Shown here piece after piece: positions 22,070 to 40,981 of a stretch of DNA of 64,000 bases. This DNA is from Caenorhabditis elegans (lineage: Eukaryota; Nematoda; Chromadorea; Rhabditida; Rhabditidae): assembly GCF_000002985.6 (NCBI RefSeq), contig NC_003280.10:2418001-2482000 (forward strand). Reading direction: 5' to 3'. Below the pieces are notes generated by a model. That model made no database searches. It saw only the letters and a program-made list of their open reading frames with translations, and was not told the DNA's origin. A program made the position numbers and the translations under genes. How positions within the stretch are numbered: position 1 is the stretch's first letter; each line of letters starts with the position of its first letter.

Positions 22070-25000
22070 CCTTGCACGGAGTTGAACCCCGGTCTTGTGC
22101 GTGGAGCCGAAATCCAAAATCCCACTGCGCCAATCGGACACTTTTGTGGAAAACTCAAAAAAAGGCTCGAATTTCTCTAAAAATCCAAGTTTTAGATCGT
22201 TTTTCCCAGTTTTGCTTATTTTTCCACATTCGGGTTGTCAAAACAAAAAAAAACTCTTTTCTGGAAAACTTTCGAAAATCTTTGTTCTTTTGTAGAAAAT
22301 CAGCTTATCTTCACAATTTCATTCAATTTTCCTATATTTCCATAAAAATATGGCTCCACGACTTTTTTTTCCAAGTTCTCTTCCGATTCTCCCACACTTT
22401 TCCAGCTATTTTCATCTTCATCCGAATTTCCTGTTTTCCCTCATTTTTTTCTCATTTTTTTCCGTTCGAGCACAAAACCATCATCAAAACTGTCTGCGTA
22501 TCCGGCCTCCCAGTGTTCTCTCACCCAAATGATAATCTTATTTGCATTTCCTGAGGCGGAGGAGGGGGGCCGACGGGACGGGGAAAATAGGACGAACTGT
22601 TTCGGAAAATCAACATCACAAAAGCTTTGGGCCATTTTTGAAAACAATGGCGGAATTCGAAATTTTTGGAAAAATCATTTTCGAAAAAAAAATGTTTGAA
22701 ATTTTTTTCGAATTTTCAGATGCCTCTAAAAATTTTAAGAATTTTTTCCTGAAGTTTTTATCATTAAATTCGAATTTCTTGTCATTTTCTCAACCGATCC
22801 CATAAATTGCAGCTTTCTAGCTCAAAATTGCGTAAAATTCGGTGTTTGGGGTACTGTAGTCGGTGTTTGCGTACTTTTGGGGCTACCGTACCCCTCGAAA
22901 TTTGAGAATTGAGCTAGAAGGTTCTAGTTTTGAACTCTAGTCTAAAATTTTTTTTTTTTTACAAAAAATGGATTTTCAGTGTTTGAAAAATTTTATTTGA
23001 AATTTTTAACCTTAAATTCAAATTCCCCATCGTTTTATTAGTTTTACTCTCAATTTTCAGCGCTCTAGCTCAAAATTGCGTGAAATTCGGTGTTTTGGGG
23101 TGCTGTAGTCGGTGTTTGCGTACTTTTGGCGCTACCGTACCCCTCGAAATTTCAAAATTGAGCTAGAAGGATCTAGTTTTTGGAGAGAGTATTGAAATTT
23201 TATAAGAAACTAGAATTCAAGTTCAAAATTTCGAATTTCTAAATTTTTCGAGCTCATAATGACTTTTGTAGCTGCCATGTTCCTTGAAATTTTCAAATTT
23301 TTACATTTTTGCACTGTCATTTCACCTCGCCTCATTATTTGCTCATTATGCTCATAATATGCTCATTTCTGCCTCGACTCTAATCGTTTCTAACCCCCGT
23401 GCTTGTTTGTTTTGTTTTAACCCTAAATTTTGTACTACTATTGATTAGCTTATCGGAAATCTTGATTTTTCACTGTTTTATCGTCGGATTTTCTTGTTGA
23501 AACCGTTAAAAACGTATTCGGAATGCGTAAAAGTGCCAGTTTTTTATTTTGAAATTCGAATTTTTAGAAATTTTGAGCTTGTTTGAGCATTTTTCTGAAA
23601 ACTGTCCGAATGGCGCAGTGGGATTTCGGATTTTGGCTCGACTCACAAGGCCGGGGTTCGACCCCCCGCTAGGGTCAAATATTTTTATTTTTTTCTAATT
23701 GGTCTTTTTAAGTCTTTTAAACCATCAGACTTACGAAAAAAAATCGATTTTCCTCGTATTTTTCTGCAGTTTTTAGTTTTCCTCAATTCATCCTTACTCC
23801 ACTACTTTGATCCGCATTCTCCGCTTTCTTGTGTAGAATTTCCGGTTCAATCTCTTCCATGGAATGATGAATGACCCAATATCACAGATATAATCACTAA
23901 ATTAACCTCCCATCACTTTATCACCACCCATCTTGTGATAAGGGTAGAGAAATTCTTTGTGTTGCGTATTTTTACCCGAAAATTGGCAATATTTTTACAG
24001 AATTTCTGCAGTTTTGCTGGGTTTCATTAATTCTGTTTACATTTTCATTCACAAAACGACAAAACAAAAATATTAGACCCTTGTGGGAATCGAACCCCGG
24101 TCTTGCGCGTGGAGCCGAAGTCCAAAATCCCACTGCGCCACTCGGACACTTTTTAGAAAAATGCTCAAAATCACTGATTTTTTTTGTTGTTAAATTTTGG
24201 GTTTTAGACGATTTTAGTCCAGTTTTTAGTTTTGTATCAAATTTTAACAGAAGAAAACCGAAATTTCTCGGATTTTTCCGCCGAAATGTAAATTTCCATT
24301 TTTCTTTTCCACCCTAAAATATACAAATGTAATAATAATTTTTGCATAATGAGTGAGACAAACCACACCCTTATCATCAGAATAGTCGTCCTTCACTACG
24401 TGTCTGCGTCTCTCTCCCTCTCGTCTCATGTCTCTTTTTCTCATTTTGGCGCCGCGCCTTCTATCAATCAAGTTGAATTGACGACGAGATGATTTCATTG
24501 TAAGGAGGGGGTAAAGAAAGAACGTATCTTTTTCTCTCCAAGGAATATTTTTTTTTCACATTTTTAGGCGCCAAGTTTTACCCGAAAATTGTAGTTTTCC
24601 CGCTTAATTTGAATATTTTCCGGTTTATCGGCGAGATTTTTTAATTGAAAATGTGAAAATCGTACTTAGAACGTTGAGAAATTCAAATTTGCCTTTTGAA
24701 ATTTTGAAATTCGGTTATTTTTGAGCATTTTCCAAAAAAATGTCCGAGTGGCGCAGTGGGATTTTGGTTTTTGACTCCACGCACAATACCTGGGTTCGAT
24801 TCCCGGTGGAGGACAATTTTTTTTGTTTTGTTGATGTGTAATGTAGAAACCATTTTTGAATTGGAAAATCACTTTCGGGCAACTTTTCCTGAGTTTTTTT
24901 AAAACTTTTTAAAAATTATTTTTGAAAAAAATGTTTTATAGTCCACTTTTTTCCCTAACTTACAGTTTTAGAGAGTTTTAAACTATGAAAATTGCAATTT

Positions 25001-25116
25001 AACTTTGAATCTTCAAAAAAATTGGATTTTGGAGCATTTTTCTGAAAAGTGTCCCAATGGCGCAGTGGGATTATGGCTGCACCCACAAGACCGGGGTTCG
25101 ATCCCCCGCTGGGTCA
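22070..25116. repeat. tRNA-like elements, five copies in both orientations
   Basis: Minus-strand copies at 22070-22141 and 24076-24149; plus-strand copies at 23602-23676, 24740-24812 and 25049-25116. A-box and B-box motifs are as in the other copies. The last ends about 120 bp before the C18 tract in front of the vab-19 start. Confidence 0.78.
24290..24540 (+). promoter_or_regulatory. Candidate proximal vab-19 promoter with CTGCGTCTCTC
   Basis: GTCTGCGTCTCTC at 24402-24414, followed by CTCTCGTCTCATGTCTC, lies 0.9 kb upstream of the first vab-19 coding exon. A TTATCA (GATA-type TGATAA) site is at 24371. The island is unique and free of tRNA-like copies. Inference from motif and position. Confidence 0.4.
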
Positions 25117-25238
25117 AAATTTTTTGTTAAGTTTTATTATTAAAAAAAACATACTCCCATCATCAAATTAATGTCTTTTCTTCAAATTTTCAAATTTTTC
25201 TCTTATTTTCTACTCCGATTTTTGCTACTTCTTCCATT

Positions 25239-25256
25239 CCCCCCCCCCCCCCCCCC
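25239..25256. repeat. C18 homopolymer tract before vab-19 exon 1
   Basis: Eighteen consecutive C on the plus strand (G18 on the minus strand), 22 nt upstream of the acceptor at 25278 that precedes the vab-19 start. It may also serve as part of the pyrimidine tract. Confidence 0.95.
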
Positions 25257-25291
25257 AAAAAAATTTAAAATTTTTCAGGTAACCATCACAA

Positions 25292-32912
<7,621 letters not shown>

Positions 32913-34560
32913 GCTCGATTTCTGGCCTAAAACCTCTAATTTCCCCCCCCCCCCCCCCCTCGTTCTGATGAATATATCTGTCAAATTTGCCATGTTTCAC
33001 TCAATTCTCACCTCCATTTCCAATATTTATTGATTTTTTCTATGCTTCCCGCACCCCAAAAATTCCGCGTTTTTCTGTATTTTTTGTGATTTTTGACTGG
33101 TATTTTTGATGTTTTCATAATTAATACAATGGTTTTTATTGATTTTTTCGGAAATTCGAAAAAGCAGGCGTATAAAATTTGAATTTAAAACTTTGGCGCC
33201 GGTGGCCGTGGCCGGCGGCCGAGGATTTGCGGCGCGAAAATTTCCGGCCACCGCGAATTTTTGTGATTTTGGGCCCAAATTTTCGTCATTCTCACTCATT
33301 TTCCCATCCCCGAACCCCGTTTTTTTGCCGAAATTAGTTAATTTCTATATTTTTCTAACTATTTCAGTCATTTTTAGTCGTTTTTAGCGTAGAAATCCCC
33401 CGAAAATTGTTGGTTTTAGTTGAGAACCCATTTATTCTCAAATTTCTAGGCTAAAATTGATGATTTTTCGAGTTTTTCAAGAGTTTTCAGTGACTCAGAG
33501 CAATTTTCTAGCTGATTCTCGTAGTTTTCCGTTAGAATTCGTGAAAAATCGCATTCAAATTCGAGGTTTTTGATTAAAAATGGGTTTTTTCGCTTTTCAA
33601 CTCATTTTCTCATTCCTCTAGGCTAATTTCGATAGTTTCGATGGAAAAATCGATAATTTTCATCGGTTTTTAGGCTTTTCTCATCAAAATTCACCTCAAA
33701 CGGCGAAATAGGTATAAAAATGGCCATAAAATTCGGTTTTCCGTCAGTTTTTCATGTTTTTCGCTCAATTTTTTGAGTTTTTTCTAGGATTTTGCTGGTT
33801 TTTAGTCAATATTTAGCATATTTTCTGTATAATCGGCGAATTTCGAGGTTTTAGATGGTTTTTAGCGAGTTTCTCCGTTTTCTATGCATTTTTCGGATTT
33901 TTCTTCCTCAAATCTAAGATTTTTTAGCCTACTAAAGTGAAGTTTTAAGCTTATTTAGTCAAGTTTTGCAGATTTAGAGTGATTTTTCCGGTAATTTTAG
34001 GATTTAAAGGATTAAATACATTTCCAGCGTTTTTTCCTAAGTTTTTTATCGATTTTCGGCTAGTTTTCCTGGTTTTAAGCGATTTTTCGCAATTTTCGAC
34101 CAATTTCTGAAACAGTTTGCAAATAAAAGTCAATTAAGCCGAATTTTTCCGAATTCCAGCTAGGTTTCTGCAATTTTTAGTCCAAATTGTCGGCTCTCTG
34201 CGGAATTATATCAATTTTCTACCAATTCTATAGTTTAGTCCAAATTTGTCAATTTTAGGCCAATTTCGACGATATTTTTGGCATCTAAGGTCAATTAAGT
34301 CTAATTTTTCCGATTTCCAGTGAGTGTTCTAGGTTTCTCAGCTTCAATTTTCAAAATTATATCGATTTTCCGACCTCTTAACTCTCCGGATATTTTCAGC
34401 AATGTAGCTGATTTTCGGCGGTCTTAGAACAGCTTTTTCATCAGATTTTCGCAATTTTAGGTCAATTTAGTCTATTTTATTAGATTTTGGGCTAATCGCA
34501 GACTTTCTTCCGTTTTAGTTTCGAAATTTTGGAAATTTTTTATCGATTTTTGCGACCTCT
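32913..34560. other. A/T-rich intergenic DNA downstream of vab-19
   Basis: Carries the vab-19 3' UTR and then about 1.5 kb of A/T-rich sequence rich in TTTTCGATTTTT-like motifs. No genes or RNA folds are supportable. A GC-rich patch at 33195-33250 (GGCGCCGGTGGCCGTGGCCG) is an internal inverted repeat. Confidence 0.4.
32943..32959. repeat. C17 homopolymer tract in the vab-19 3' region
   Basis: Seventeen consecutive C on the plus strand, 31 nt after the vab-19 stop; G17 on the other strand. Confidence 0.95.
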
Positions 34561-34845
34561 TAACTCTTCGCCGCTAAAGTGGGTGTGTCACGGAGCACAG
34601 TTGGGCGGAGTCAGTAGGTGAGCACACATAGTGAGGGAAAGTGTGCACACACACACGTAGAGGCACAGTCCTTCTCCTCTTTCGTCCCCACGCCAGTATA
34701 GACTCTCGACTCATTTCACTTTCCAACGTGTTGCTCTGCTAGTTGTGCTCTTTTTTCGATGCTCTTCCCTCTTTTTGTGAGCACCGGGCTCTTGTAGTCA
34801 TGACGATTCCCCTATTCTACTACTACTATTCTGCTGAAGGTCCCG
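34560..34845 (+). promoter_or_regulatory. Likely promoter region of mir-72
   Basis: Composition changes from A/T-rich filler to unique, more GC-rich sequence immediately upstream of the hairpin: GTGGGTGTGTCACGGAGCAC, a CACACACACACG tract at 34645-34660, and CTCTTTTTTCGATGCTCTTCC near 34748. No repeats occur here. Assigned by position and composition only. Confidence 0.4.
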
Positions 34846-34930
34846 TCAGAGCTAGGCAAGATGTTGGCATAGCTGAATGATCGCTATAACAACTATCAGC
34901 TTCGCCACATTCTGCCACGCACTGATGTGA
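34845..34930 (+). ncRNA. mir-72: MicroRNA miR-72 precursor
   Basis: The 5' arm at 34854-34876 begins AGGCAAGATGTTGGCATA, identical over its length to cel-miR-72, the miR-31-related C. elegans microRNA (recalled sequence). It pairs with ATCAGCTTCGCCACATTCTG at about 34895-34915 (GGCA/TGCC, ATGT/ACAT, GGC/GCC, AGCTGA/TCAGCT), leaving a loop of about 19 nt. The hairpin is intergenic, on the plus strand, between vab-19 and the convergent secreted-protein gene. The mature strand starts with A and sits on the 5' arm, as known for this microRNA. Confidence 0.93.
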
Positions 34931-34983
34931 GGACCTGATTTTTTGAAAATTTTGAAAGAAACTCCTGAATAGGTAAGGGTTGA

Positions 34984-34989
34984 TTTATT
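34984..34989 (-). terminator. Poly(A) signal of the Cys-rich secreted protein gene
   Basis: AATAAA on the minus strand, about 72 nt beyond the stop at 35061-35063. The mir-72 hairpin on the opposite strand begins about 55 bp further on. Confidence 0.7.
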
Positions 34990-35060
34990 TTTTAAAAAAA
35001 CTTCATTCTCAGCACCTATATATACAAAAAAATCTCTTCCCCAAAATTGTCTAGCCAAAG

Positions 35061-38000
35061 CTAAAGCCCTCGAACAGGCGTAGGCTTGACTGTAGGCACG
35101 TCGACCGGCAGGTAGGCGAACTGCGGTTGCTTGTCACCGTAGGTGCAATTGAATTCCCATTGCCTATCCACGGACAGGTCGAGCACTCGGACTCCTTCTG
35201 TGAAGTGCACCTGGAAAAATTGGTTTTTACATTTGGAAAATGTTTTTTTCTGGAAAATTTTGAAACAGTGCCCGTAAAATCGTGCGGTGCGAAATCACAT
35301 GTGATCTACCTTTCTACCGCGATTCTCATCGTCGAACTTTACCTCGAATCGGACCGGCGAGAAGTCGACGGTTACTGTAGGCATACAAACTTCGTAGGCC
35401 GTCGACCAGTACCGACGAGCTGCGGCCTGAGGGCAGCATGCGTCCTGCAACGAAATTATGTGGATGGGTTACTGTAGATTCAGAAACTCACATCGGTCAC
35501 GAACAGGTTATGACAGCATTTGTTAAACTTGTTGGTTAGCTTTGGAGCACCCTCGTCTTGGGTTGGGTCGTTGCAGCACGAGTATTTGGCCTGGAAATTG
35601 GCTGGAAATGGATGAAAATGGCCCAAAAGCAGTCTGTAATTGTCTTAGGAAGCCCGAAAATCCAAAAATTTGGCTTAAAGTGGCTCCAAAAGCAGTCTTA
35701 ATTTGGCTGTAAGCAGCCTTAAAAGCCTTAACTTTGGCTCCAAGTGGCCCAAAAGCAGTCTGAAATTGTCTTAGGAAGCCTGAAAAGACAAAAAATTTGG
35801 CTTAAAATGGGTCAATAACTGTCTGAGAGTGACTTAAGCAGCCTTAAAAGCCTTAACTTTGGCCTAAAGTGGCCCAAACGCAGTCTGAAAATGGCTGAAA
35901 GCAGCCTCAAAAGCCTCAACTTTGGCGAAAAATCCCCGCTCACCTGCAAAAACTTCTGGAAACAGCACAGCTGTGTCGTACTGTTGGAGCATTTTCCGGG
36001 AATGCACACGTCGGTTAGGTAGATGCCTTTGTTACAGCACTTGGACACCAGGGATCCCATTTGCTCGCGCTGAAAGTTTAAGCTTTAGGGCTGAAAAAGG
36101 CTCTGAAAATGGCTCTGAATTTGGCTTAAAACGGCCTAAAATGGACTGAACCGCCGCTTACCTGCTGATGGCAAATGTCATCAGTAAATGCACTACACGG
36201 TAGATTCGCGTCCATCATCAGAGCCGGATTCGGTGGGCTATTTGGATTCTGCTGGTAACCATATGGATAGCCTTGCGGTGTCCATTGTTGGTGTGGAGGA
36301 AATGTTGGCCATGCGGAGCCATGTGATGGTGGACGAGGGATTTGGGTCTGAAAATTTCGGAGCTCGAATTGGGGGGTTTTTTTGAGTCGATGCACCATGT
36401 CTAGCAGAAGCTTGTCATGTTGCCGGAAATCGTCTAACTTCTAATCTCACAGTTTCAGCTATATGGGCTGCGCAGGGCCGGCCCGGAGCAAAAAATTTGA
36501 AGGTTTGGGTCGGTGTACCATGTTTAGCCAGTTGCCGAATTTCGCCCAAAAGTGTCGATTTTCGAAAAAATTCGAATTTCCGTCAATGCACCATGATTAG
36601 CAGAAGCTTGTCATATTGCCGGAAATTGCCAAATTTTTAAGCTTACAGTTTTAGCCATATGGGCTGCCCAGGGTCGGCCCGGACTAAAAATCGGAAATTT
36701 TTTGAGTCGATGCACCATGTCTAGCAGAAGCTTGCTCAGCCCAGATTTCTTACAATTCTATTTCCGTCTCCAATGGGTCAAAGTACAAAAGCACAACTTT
36801 TTCAACTGACGATATCGAGTTGCACTATTGCAGAGTACATAGTAGTACAGTAATCCCGAGGGTGCTCCGTCAAAATCCGTCGGAGCCGCCATCTCGGGGG
36901 TCAACACAGCTCTGCTCGGTCTCCTCGAAATCCATTGTCCATTCCCACATTTTTTGATTTCGAAATATTGACTTTTTCTCTGCGACTCCATTGATGACTC
37001 ACTGTCTCTCTCTTCAGCCCGCTCAATTGACAGTTTGTTTGCCGGCGGCGGGCCGACACAGTAGTTGATGACTAGAGAGTGTGACGGTACGTGAGAGACG
37101 CAGAGAACTCTTTGGCAAGTTGAGCACACGTTTGCCTATTTGCACAATGAGCACCGATGATGGGTATGGAGGGATTGACCTTAAGGAAGCGGAAGAAAAA
37201 GTGGAAAGACTCTTTGCAAAAAGGGAGATGATGCAGGAAAATAGTAGGAATCGGCAACATTTTCGGCTTGGAGTCTTAGATTTTTCTGAATTAGGCCGGG
37301 TTTGGGCCGGCAGCCCAGCTCAGCTACTAGGCAGCCTACTTAGTTTGAAGTCTTAGATTTATCTGATTTTGGCCGGGTATGGGCTTGGCTACTTAGCTTA
37401 ACTTGGGGTAGCTTTTGGCTCGGCTTAAATTTTCAGCTTCTTCAATTTTACGGCTTATTTTGGTTTGAAGCCCATCGGCTCCCGGCCTGTCTCTTAACAG
37501 CTTCTCTATGGAGCCCGGCTTCTGGCTTGGCTACTAAGATCGGCTTGAACTCTCAGATGTTTCTACTTTTTGGCTCGGCGCTTCGGCAGGCCTTCCGGAA
37601 TTGAAGGCCAATTTTCAGGCCCATCGACCTGCCGAGCCTTAAATTCGCCACCTCGACACCTATCGAAATTCCAAAGTCCAACTCTTTTTGTCTACGTCAC
37701 TTCCACTGATAAGAAGCCCCCTCCCCTCCCTACCTGAGTTGATGGAGTTGTCGTCACTGCGGCGTCCTCATTCTCGTTGGGATAGTAGTCGTAGTCGGTG
37801 GCGGTTGCTGAAATTTTCAAAAATTTTTACTCTGAAAATCGGATTCCCTGTGAATTTTTGGGTATGGAACTCAAAAACTAGAGGTCTGTAGCTCAATTTT
37901 GAAATTTCAAGGGTTACCGTAGCGCCAAGAAGACGCAAACACCGAATAAAAATAAAATCGTATTTTTCGAGGATTCAACATTTTTTCTCGATGATTTCAA

Positions 38001-40972
38001 TATCAAATTCGGATTCCTCGTCGTTTTCTTGGTCTACCCCGAAATTTTCAAGTCAAAATTCAAAAATCGCGTAAAATTCGGTGTTTTGGGTTACTGTAGT
38101 CGGTGTTTGCGTACTTTTGGGGCTACCGTAACCCCCGAACACTCAAAATTGAGCTAGAAAGGTTTAGTTTTCTGGTTTCGGACTGGAAATTCATGAGGAA
38201 TTCGAATTTAAAGTCGGAATTTCAAAATTTTGAGTATTTCGTTGGATTTCTCGAAATTTTGTCAATTTTCAATATCTCAAAATAATTTTCGCTGATTTTC
38301 ATTATCAAATTCGAATTCTCCGCCATTTTCTTAGTCTAAACCCCAAATTTTCTGCTCAAAATTTGAAAATCACGTAAAATTCGGTGTTTTGGGGTACTGT
38401 AGTTGGTGTTTGCGTACTTTTGGCGCTACCGTACCCTTGGAAATTTCAAAATTGAACTAGACACCTCTAGTTTTCTCGGGTCAGGGTGAAATTTTGCGAG
38501 GAATTCGAATTTGAAACTGAAAATCCAAAATTTTGAGTTCCAACCAGAATTTCAGCCTAAAAACGGATTTTTTTTTTCGGATTATTCAAAACTACTTATT
38601 TCTAGTAAGAAAATCATATTTTTTTCGCCATACAATTTTTGTCTAATACACACCAGAATCGCTCAAACACTGGACATTCAACGTCAGGCGCGTTGCGGTC
38701 GCGTCGCGGTTTTTACTCAAAATTTCGAAGTTGAGCTAGCAACCTCTACTTTTTTGCCAGTATGCTCAAATTTCGTGGAGAATTCGAATATGATATTTAA
38801 AAACTAGAAATTCGAATTTGGAGCCAAGAAAAAAAAAACCAAACGTACTGGTAGTCGTCACTTTTTCCGTTGGAATTGGAGCCTGTTGAGCCGGCGGTGG
38901 GGTGTACAGGTTTTGGTAGTTCTGCTGGTAGCCCTGTTGAGGGTTACTGTAGACGTGTTGCTGCTGACGTGGATTTTGCTGGAATTGTTGTAGCTGAGGC
39001 TGATATTGATTCTGTTGATAATTCGGCTGTTGATATGGATTTTGCGAATTTTGGTGATAATTCTGCTGCTGCTGCTGTGGAGCCTGGTACTGCTGCTGAT
39101 GACGTGGCATCTGAGTTTGGGCTCTTCTCTGCTGCTCGGCGGCCGCCTCCTGCTGCTCTTTCAGCCATGCGTTGACCCGTTTTTTCGAGGCCGCTGCCGG
39201 TGACGTCATCTGGCACCGGGCTCCTCCGTTGTTGCATTTTGATGAGGTGGCAGAGTTCAGGGCGTTCTGAATGTCTGGTGACGTCACCACATCGGACTGT
39301 GGCCACTGGTAGGTGTCTGTGACGCGGGAGCAGCTGAAAATGTTGCTTTTAGCTGAGTTTTTGAAGAATTTTGAGCTAAAAATTTGGCTTCAGCGTTAAA
39401 TTCTACCCTGGAACGCATTTTTTTCGTGAAAAAAACAATTGCACCGGTAGCTCAGCTGGGTGCAGGGGTGGCTGAGACCCACAAGACCAGGGTTCGAACC
39501 TCGGATGTGGCAAATTATTTTTTCCAGCTTTGAATCTTGTATCAAACAACTTTAATGTCGTTACAAAAGAAGAAAAGCATTTTTACCACCACCGGGGGTC
39601 GAACCAGTGACGTTTTGCGCGATAGACGAAGCTCTACCCAGTTGAGCCATTCGTGCAAAAAAAAATTCGCGAAAAAAACCGTTCCGGATCAGATTTTTGC
39701 GCTGATTTCGAAAATGTTGTTAAAAAATTTTGGAAATCAAATTTAAAACTATTTTTTTCGACGATTAAAAATAATTTTTCAAAACAAAAAAAAATTTTTG
39801 TTACATTTTTTAAATGTTCAAATTTTTCCAGGTACATTCTTTAAGCCACAGAATACCTACCCATCAAGCACAAAAGCATCGAAATTCTGAGCTCCAAGCC
39901 TTGGCCAACCCTCACCGGCTCTGTCGATTTGCAGATTTGGGAACTGAAAAAAATTAACATTTTGTTCGGAAAAACGATTTTTCTCCTGATTTTCAGACTC
40001 ACAGCAGACGAGGTTCTCTGGATTATGTGGTTCGACTCGAAATCCGGAGCAACCACGTGAATTCGGTACGCCCGGGATGCGGCGAGGTCGTTGAGGCTGG
40101 AAATTTTAAGAATTGCTGGCTTTCACAGGCTTTTCGATTTTTGAAACCAGTTTTAGACGTTGAATTCGATGTCCTTGTAAAATTTGAGCCTGGAATTCGA
40201 CAAACTAGAGCTGTCTAGCTTAATTTCGAACTTTTGAGGGTTACTGTAGCCCCAAAAGTACGCAAACACCGAATTTCGCGCGGTTTTTTGAATTTTGAGC
40301 TCAAAATTTACAGATATACCAAGAAAATGACGGGGATTTCTAATTTTATAATAAAAATTTCGAGAAATATTTTTTAAGTCTCGAAAATAGGGAAATTTCT
40401 TGATTTTCGAGGTTTCATTATTTTTTTCAAATTTTTTAATGCAAATATTGAACTCGCCACTATTTTCTTAGTCTATCCGAAAATTTTCAGATCAAAATTC
40501 AAAAATTGCGTAAAATTCGGTGTTTTGGGGGTACTGTAGTCGGTGTTTGCGTACATTTGGCGCTACAGTAACCCTCGAAATTTCAAAATTGAGCTAGAGA
40601 GCTCTAGTTTTCGATTTGCAGACTGAAATTTTGTGAGGAGTTCAATTTTAATATTGGAAATTAGAAACTTGCAGCCTAAATTTGAATTTCAGATGATTTT
40701 GGGACAGAAATTTCGAAATTTTGGATTTTTCCTAGAGATATCTAGTTTTCGAGAGACATTCAATTTTTAATTATCAAAAAAGAATCAACTCACCGCCTCA
40801 AGAAATTATAACAATTCGCACACTGCAACGGAGCAAAAACAAAAAGAGCCGGTGTTCCACCGGCTCTTGTCACATCATTTGCTCCGCGGAAGGTTATTGA
40901 TGGGCTCTGTGAGCACGGTTGGAGTGGAGAAAGTGCAAAAAGTTGTGGGATGAGGAGCAGGATCAATAGCAT
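35061..40972 (-). CDS. Secreted thioredoxin-like / Q-rich / Cys-rich protein
   Basis: Ten exons in phase (complement of 40794-40972, 40003-40096, 39861-39943, 38849-39333, 37734-37807, 36162-36347, 35944-36069, 35492-35590, 35310-35444, 35061-35210) give 536 residues. MLLILLLIPQLFALS is a signal peptide. Residues about 20-135 resemble the selenoprotein P N-terminal thioredoxin-like fold: an ALFVFAPLQCANC strand plus CxxC, NDLAASRAYRIHVVAPDF, and FDAFVLDGCSRV. No Sec is needed, since the motif is Cys-Ala-Asn-Cys. Then follow a Gln/Asn/Pro/Tyr-rich linker, a Thr run before DYDYYPNEN, and a C-terminal domain with many Cys, including CC pairs (KCCNKG, LCCFQK, SCCND, KCCHN, ACCPQ), somewhat like nematode DB modules. 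An acceptor 9 nt before the ATG suggests trans-splicing. Likely extracellular and disulfide-rich. The SelP and DB comparisons are from eye alignment; no gene name is recognised. Confidence 0.75.
35591..36161. repeat. GGCTTAAAGTGGC / GCAGTCTGAAA intronic repeats
   Basis: Introns between exons 8/7 and 7/6 of the Cys-rich gene consist of variants of AAAAGCAGTCTGAAATTG, CTTAGGAAGCCTGAAAA and TTGGCTTAAAGTGGC. They resemble the GGCCTAAA repeats in tsr-1 introns. Confidence 0.6.
36370..36740. repeat. GTCGATGCACCATGTCTAGC tandem repeat
   Basis: The segment GTCGATGCACCATGTCTAGC with AGAAGCTTG occurs at about 36383, 36590 and 36708. The sequence between copies (TGCCGGAAAT, CATATGGGCTGC, CAGGGCCGGCCCGG) is also repeated. 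It lies in the intron between exons 6 and 5 of the Cys-rich gene. A second GC-rich repeat (GGCCGGGTTTGGGCCGG, CTTGGCTACTTAGC) follows at 37270-37640. Confidence 0.65.
37092..37104 (-). promoter_or_regulatory. CTGCGTCTCTC motif inside an intron
   Basis: CTCTGCGTCTCTC on the minus strand within the intron between exons 5 and 6 of the Cys-rich gene, in unique-looking DNA (36750-37260). It could mark an internal promoter for a shorter transcript encoding only the Cys-rich part. Motif evidence only. Confidence 0.25.
39436..39512 (+). repeat. tRNA-like pseudogene
   Basis: GGTAGCTCAGCTGGGTGCAG (D-arm/A box) and AGGGTTCGAACCTCGG (T-arm/B box) have tRNA spacing, but acceptor-stem and anticodon-arm pairing are poor. 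Treated as a tRNA-derived relic within the intron between exons 3 and 4 of the Cys-rich gene. Confidence 0.55.
39586..39655 (-). repeat. tRNA-like pseudogene
   Basis: On the minus strand GAATGGCTCAACTGGGTAGA gives a clean D-arm (GCTC/GAGC) and GGTTCGACCCCCGG a B box. The anticodon and acceptor stems do not close. It lies 75 bp from the plus-strand tRNA-like element, making a divergent pair. Confidence 0.5.
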
Positions 40973-40981
40973 AGTATGGTC

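Noticed and set aside
34852..35058. Extra Cys-containing minus-strand exon downstream of the Cys-rich gene
   Set aside because: It lies beyond the poly(A) signal at 34984-34989 and is explained by the antisense of the miR-72 hairpin.
36758..37356. Overlapping plus and minus open frames at 36.8-37.3 kb as a nested gene
   Set aside because: Neither frame shows homology or splice support. The plus frame MSTDDGYGGIDLKEAEEKVE looks protein-like but runs into GC-rich repeats within 40 residues; left as unresolved intron sequence.
39436..39655. Divergent pair of real tRNA genes
   Set aside because: Acceptor and anticodon stems do not pair well in either element; recorded as tRNA-like relics.
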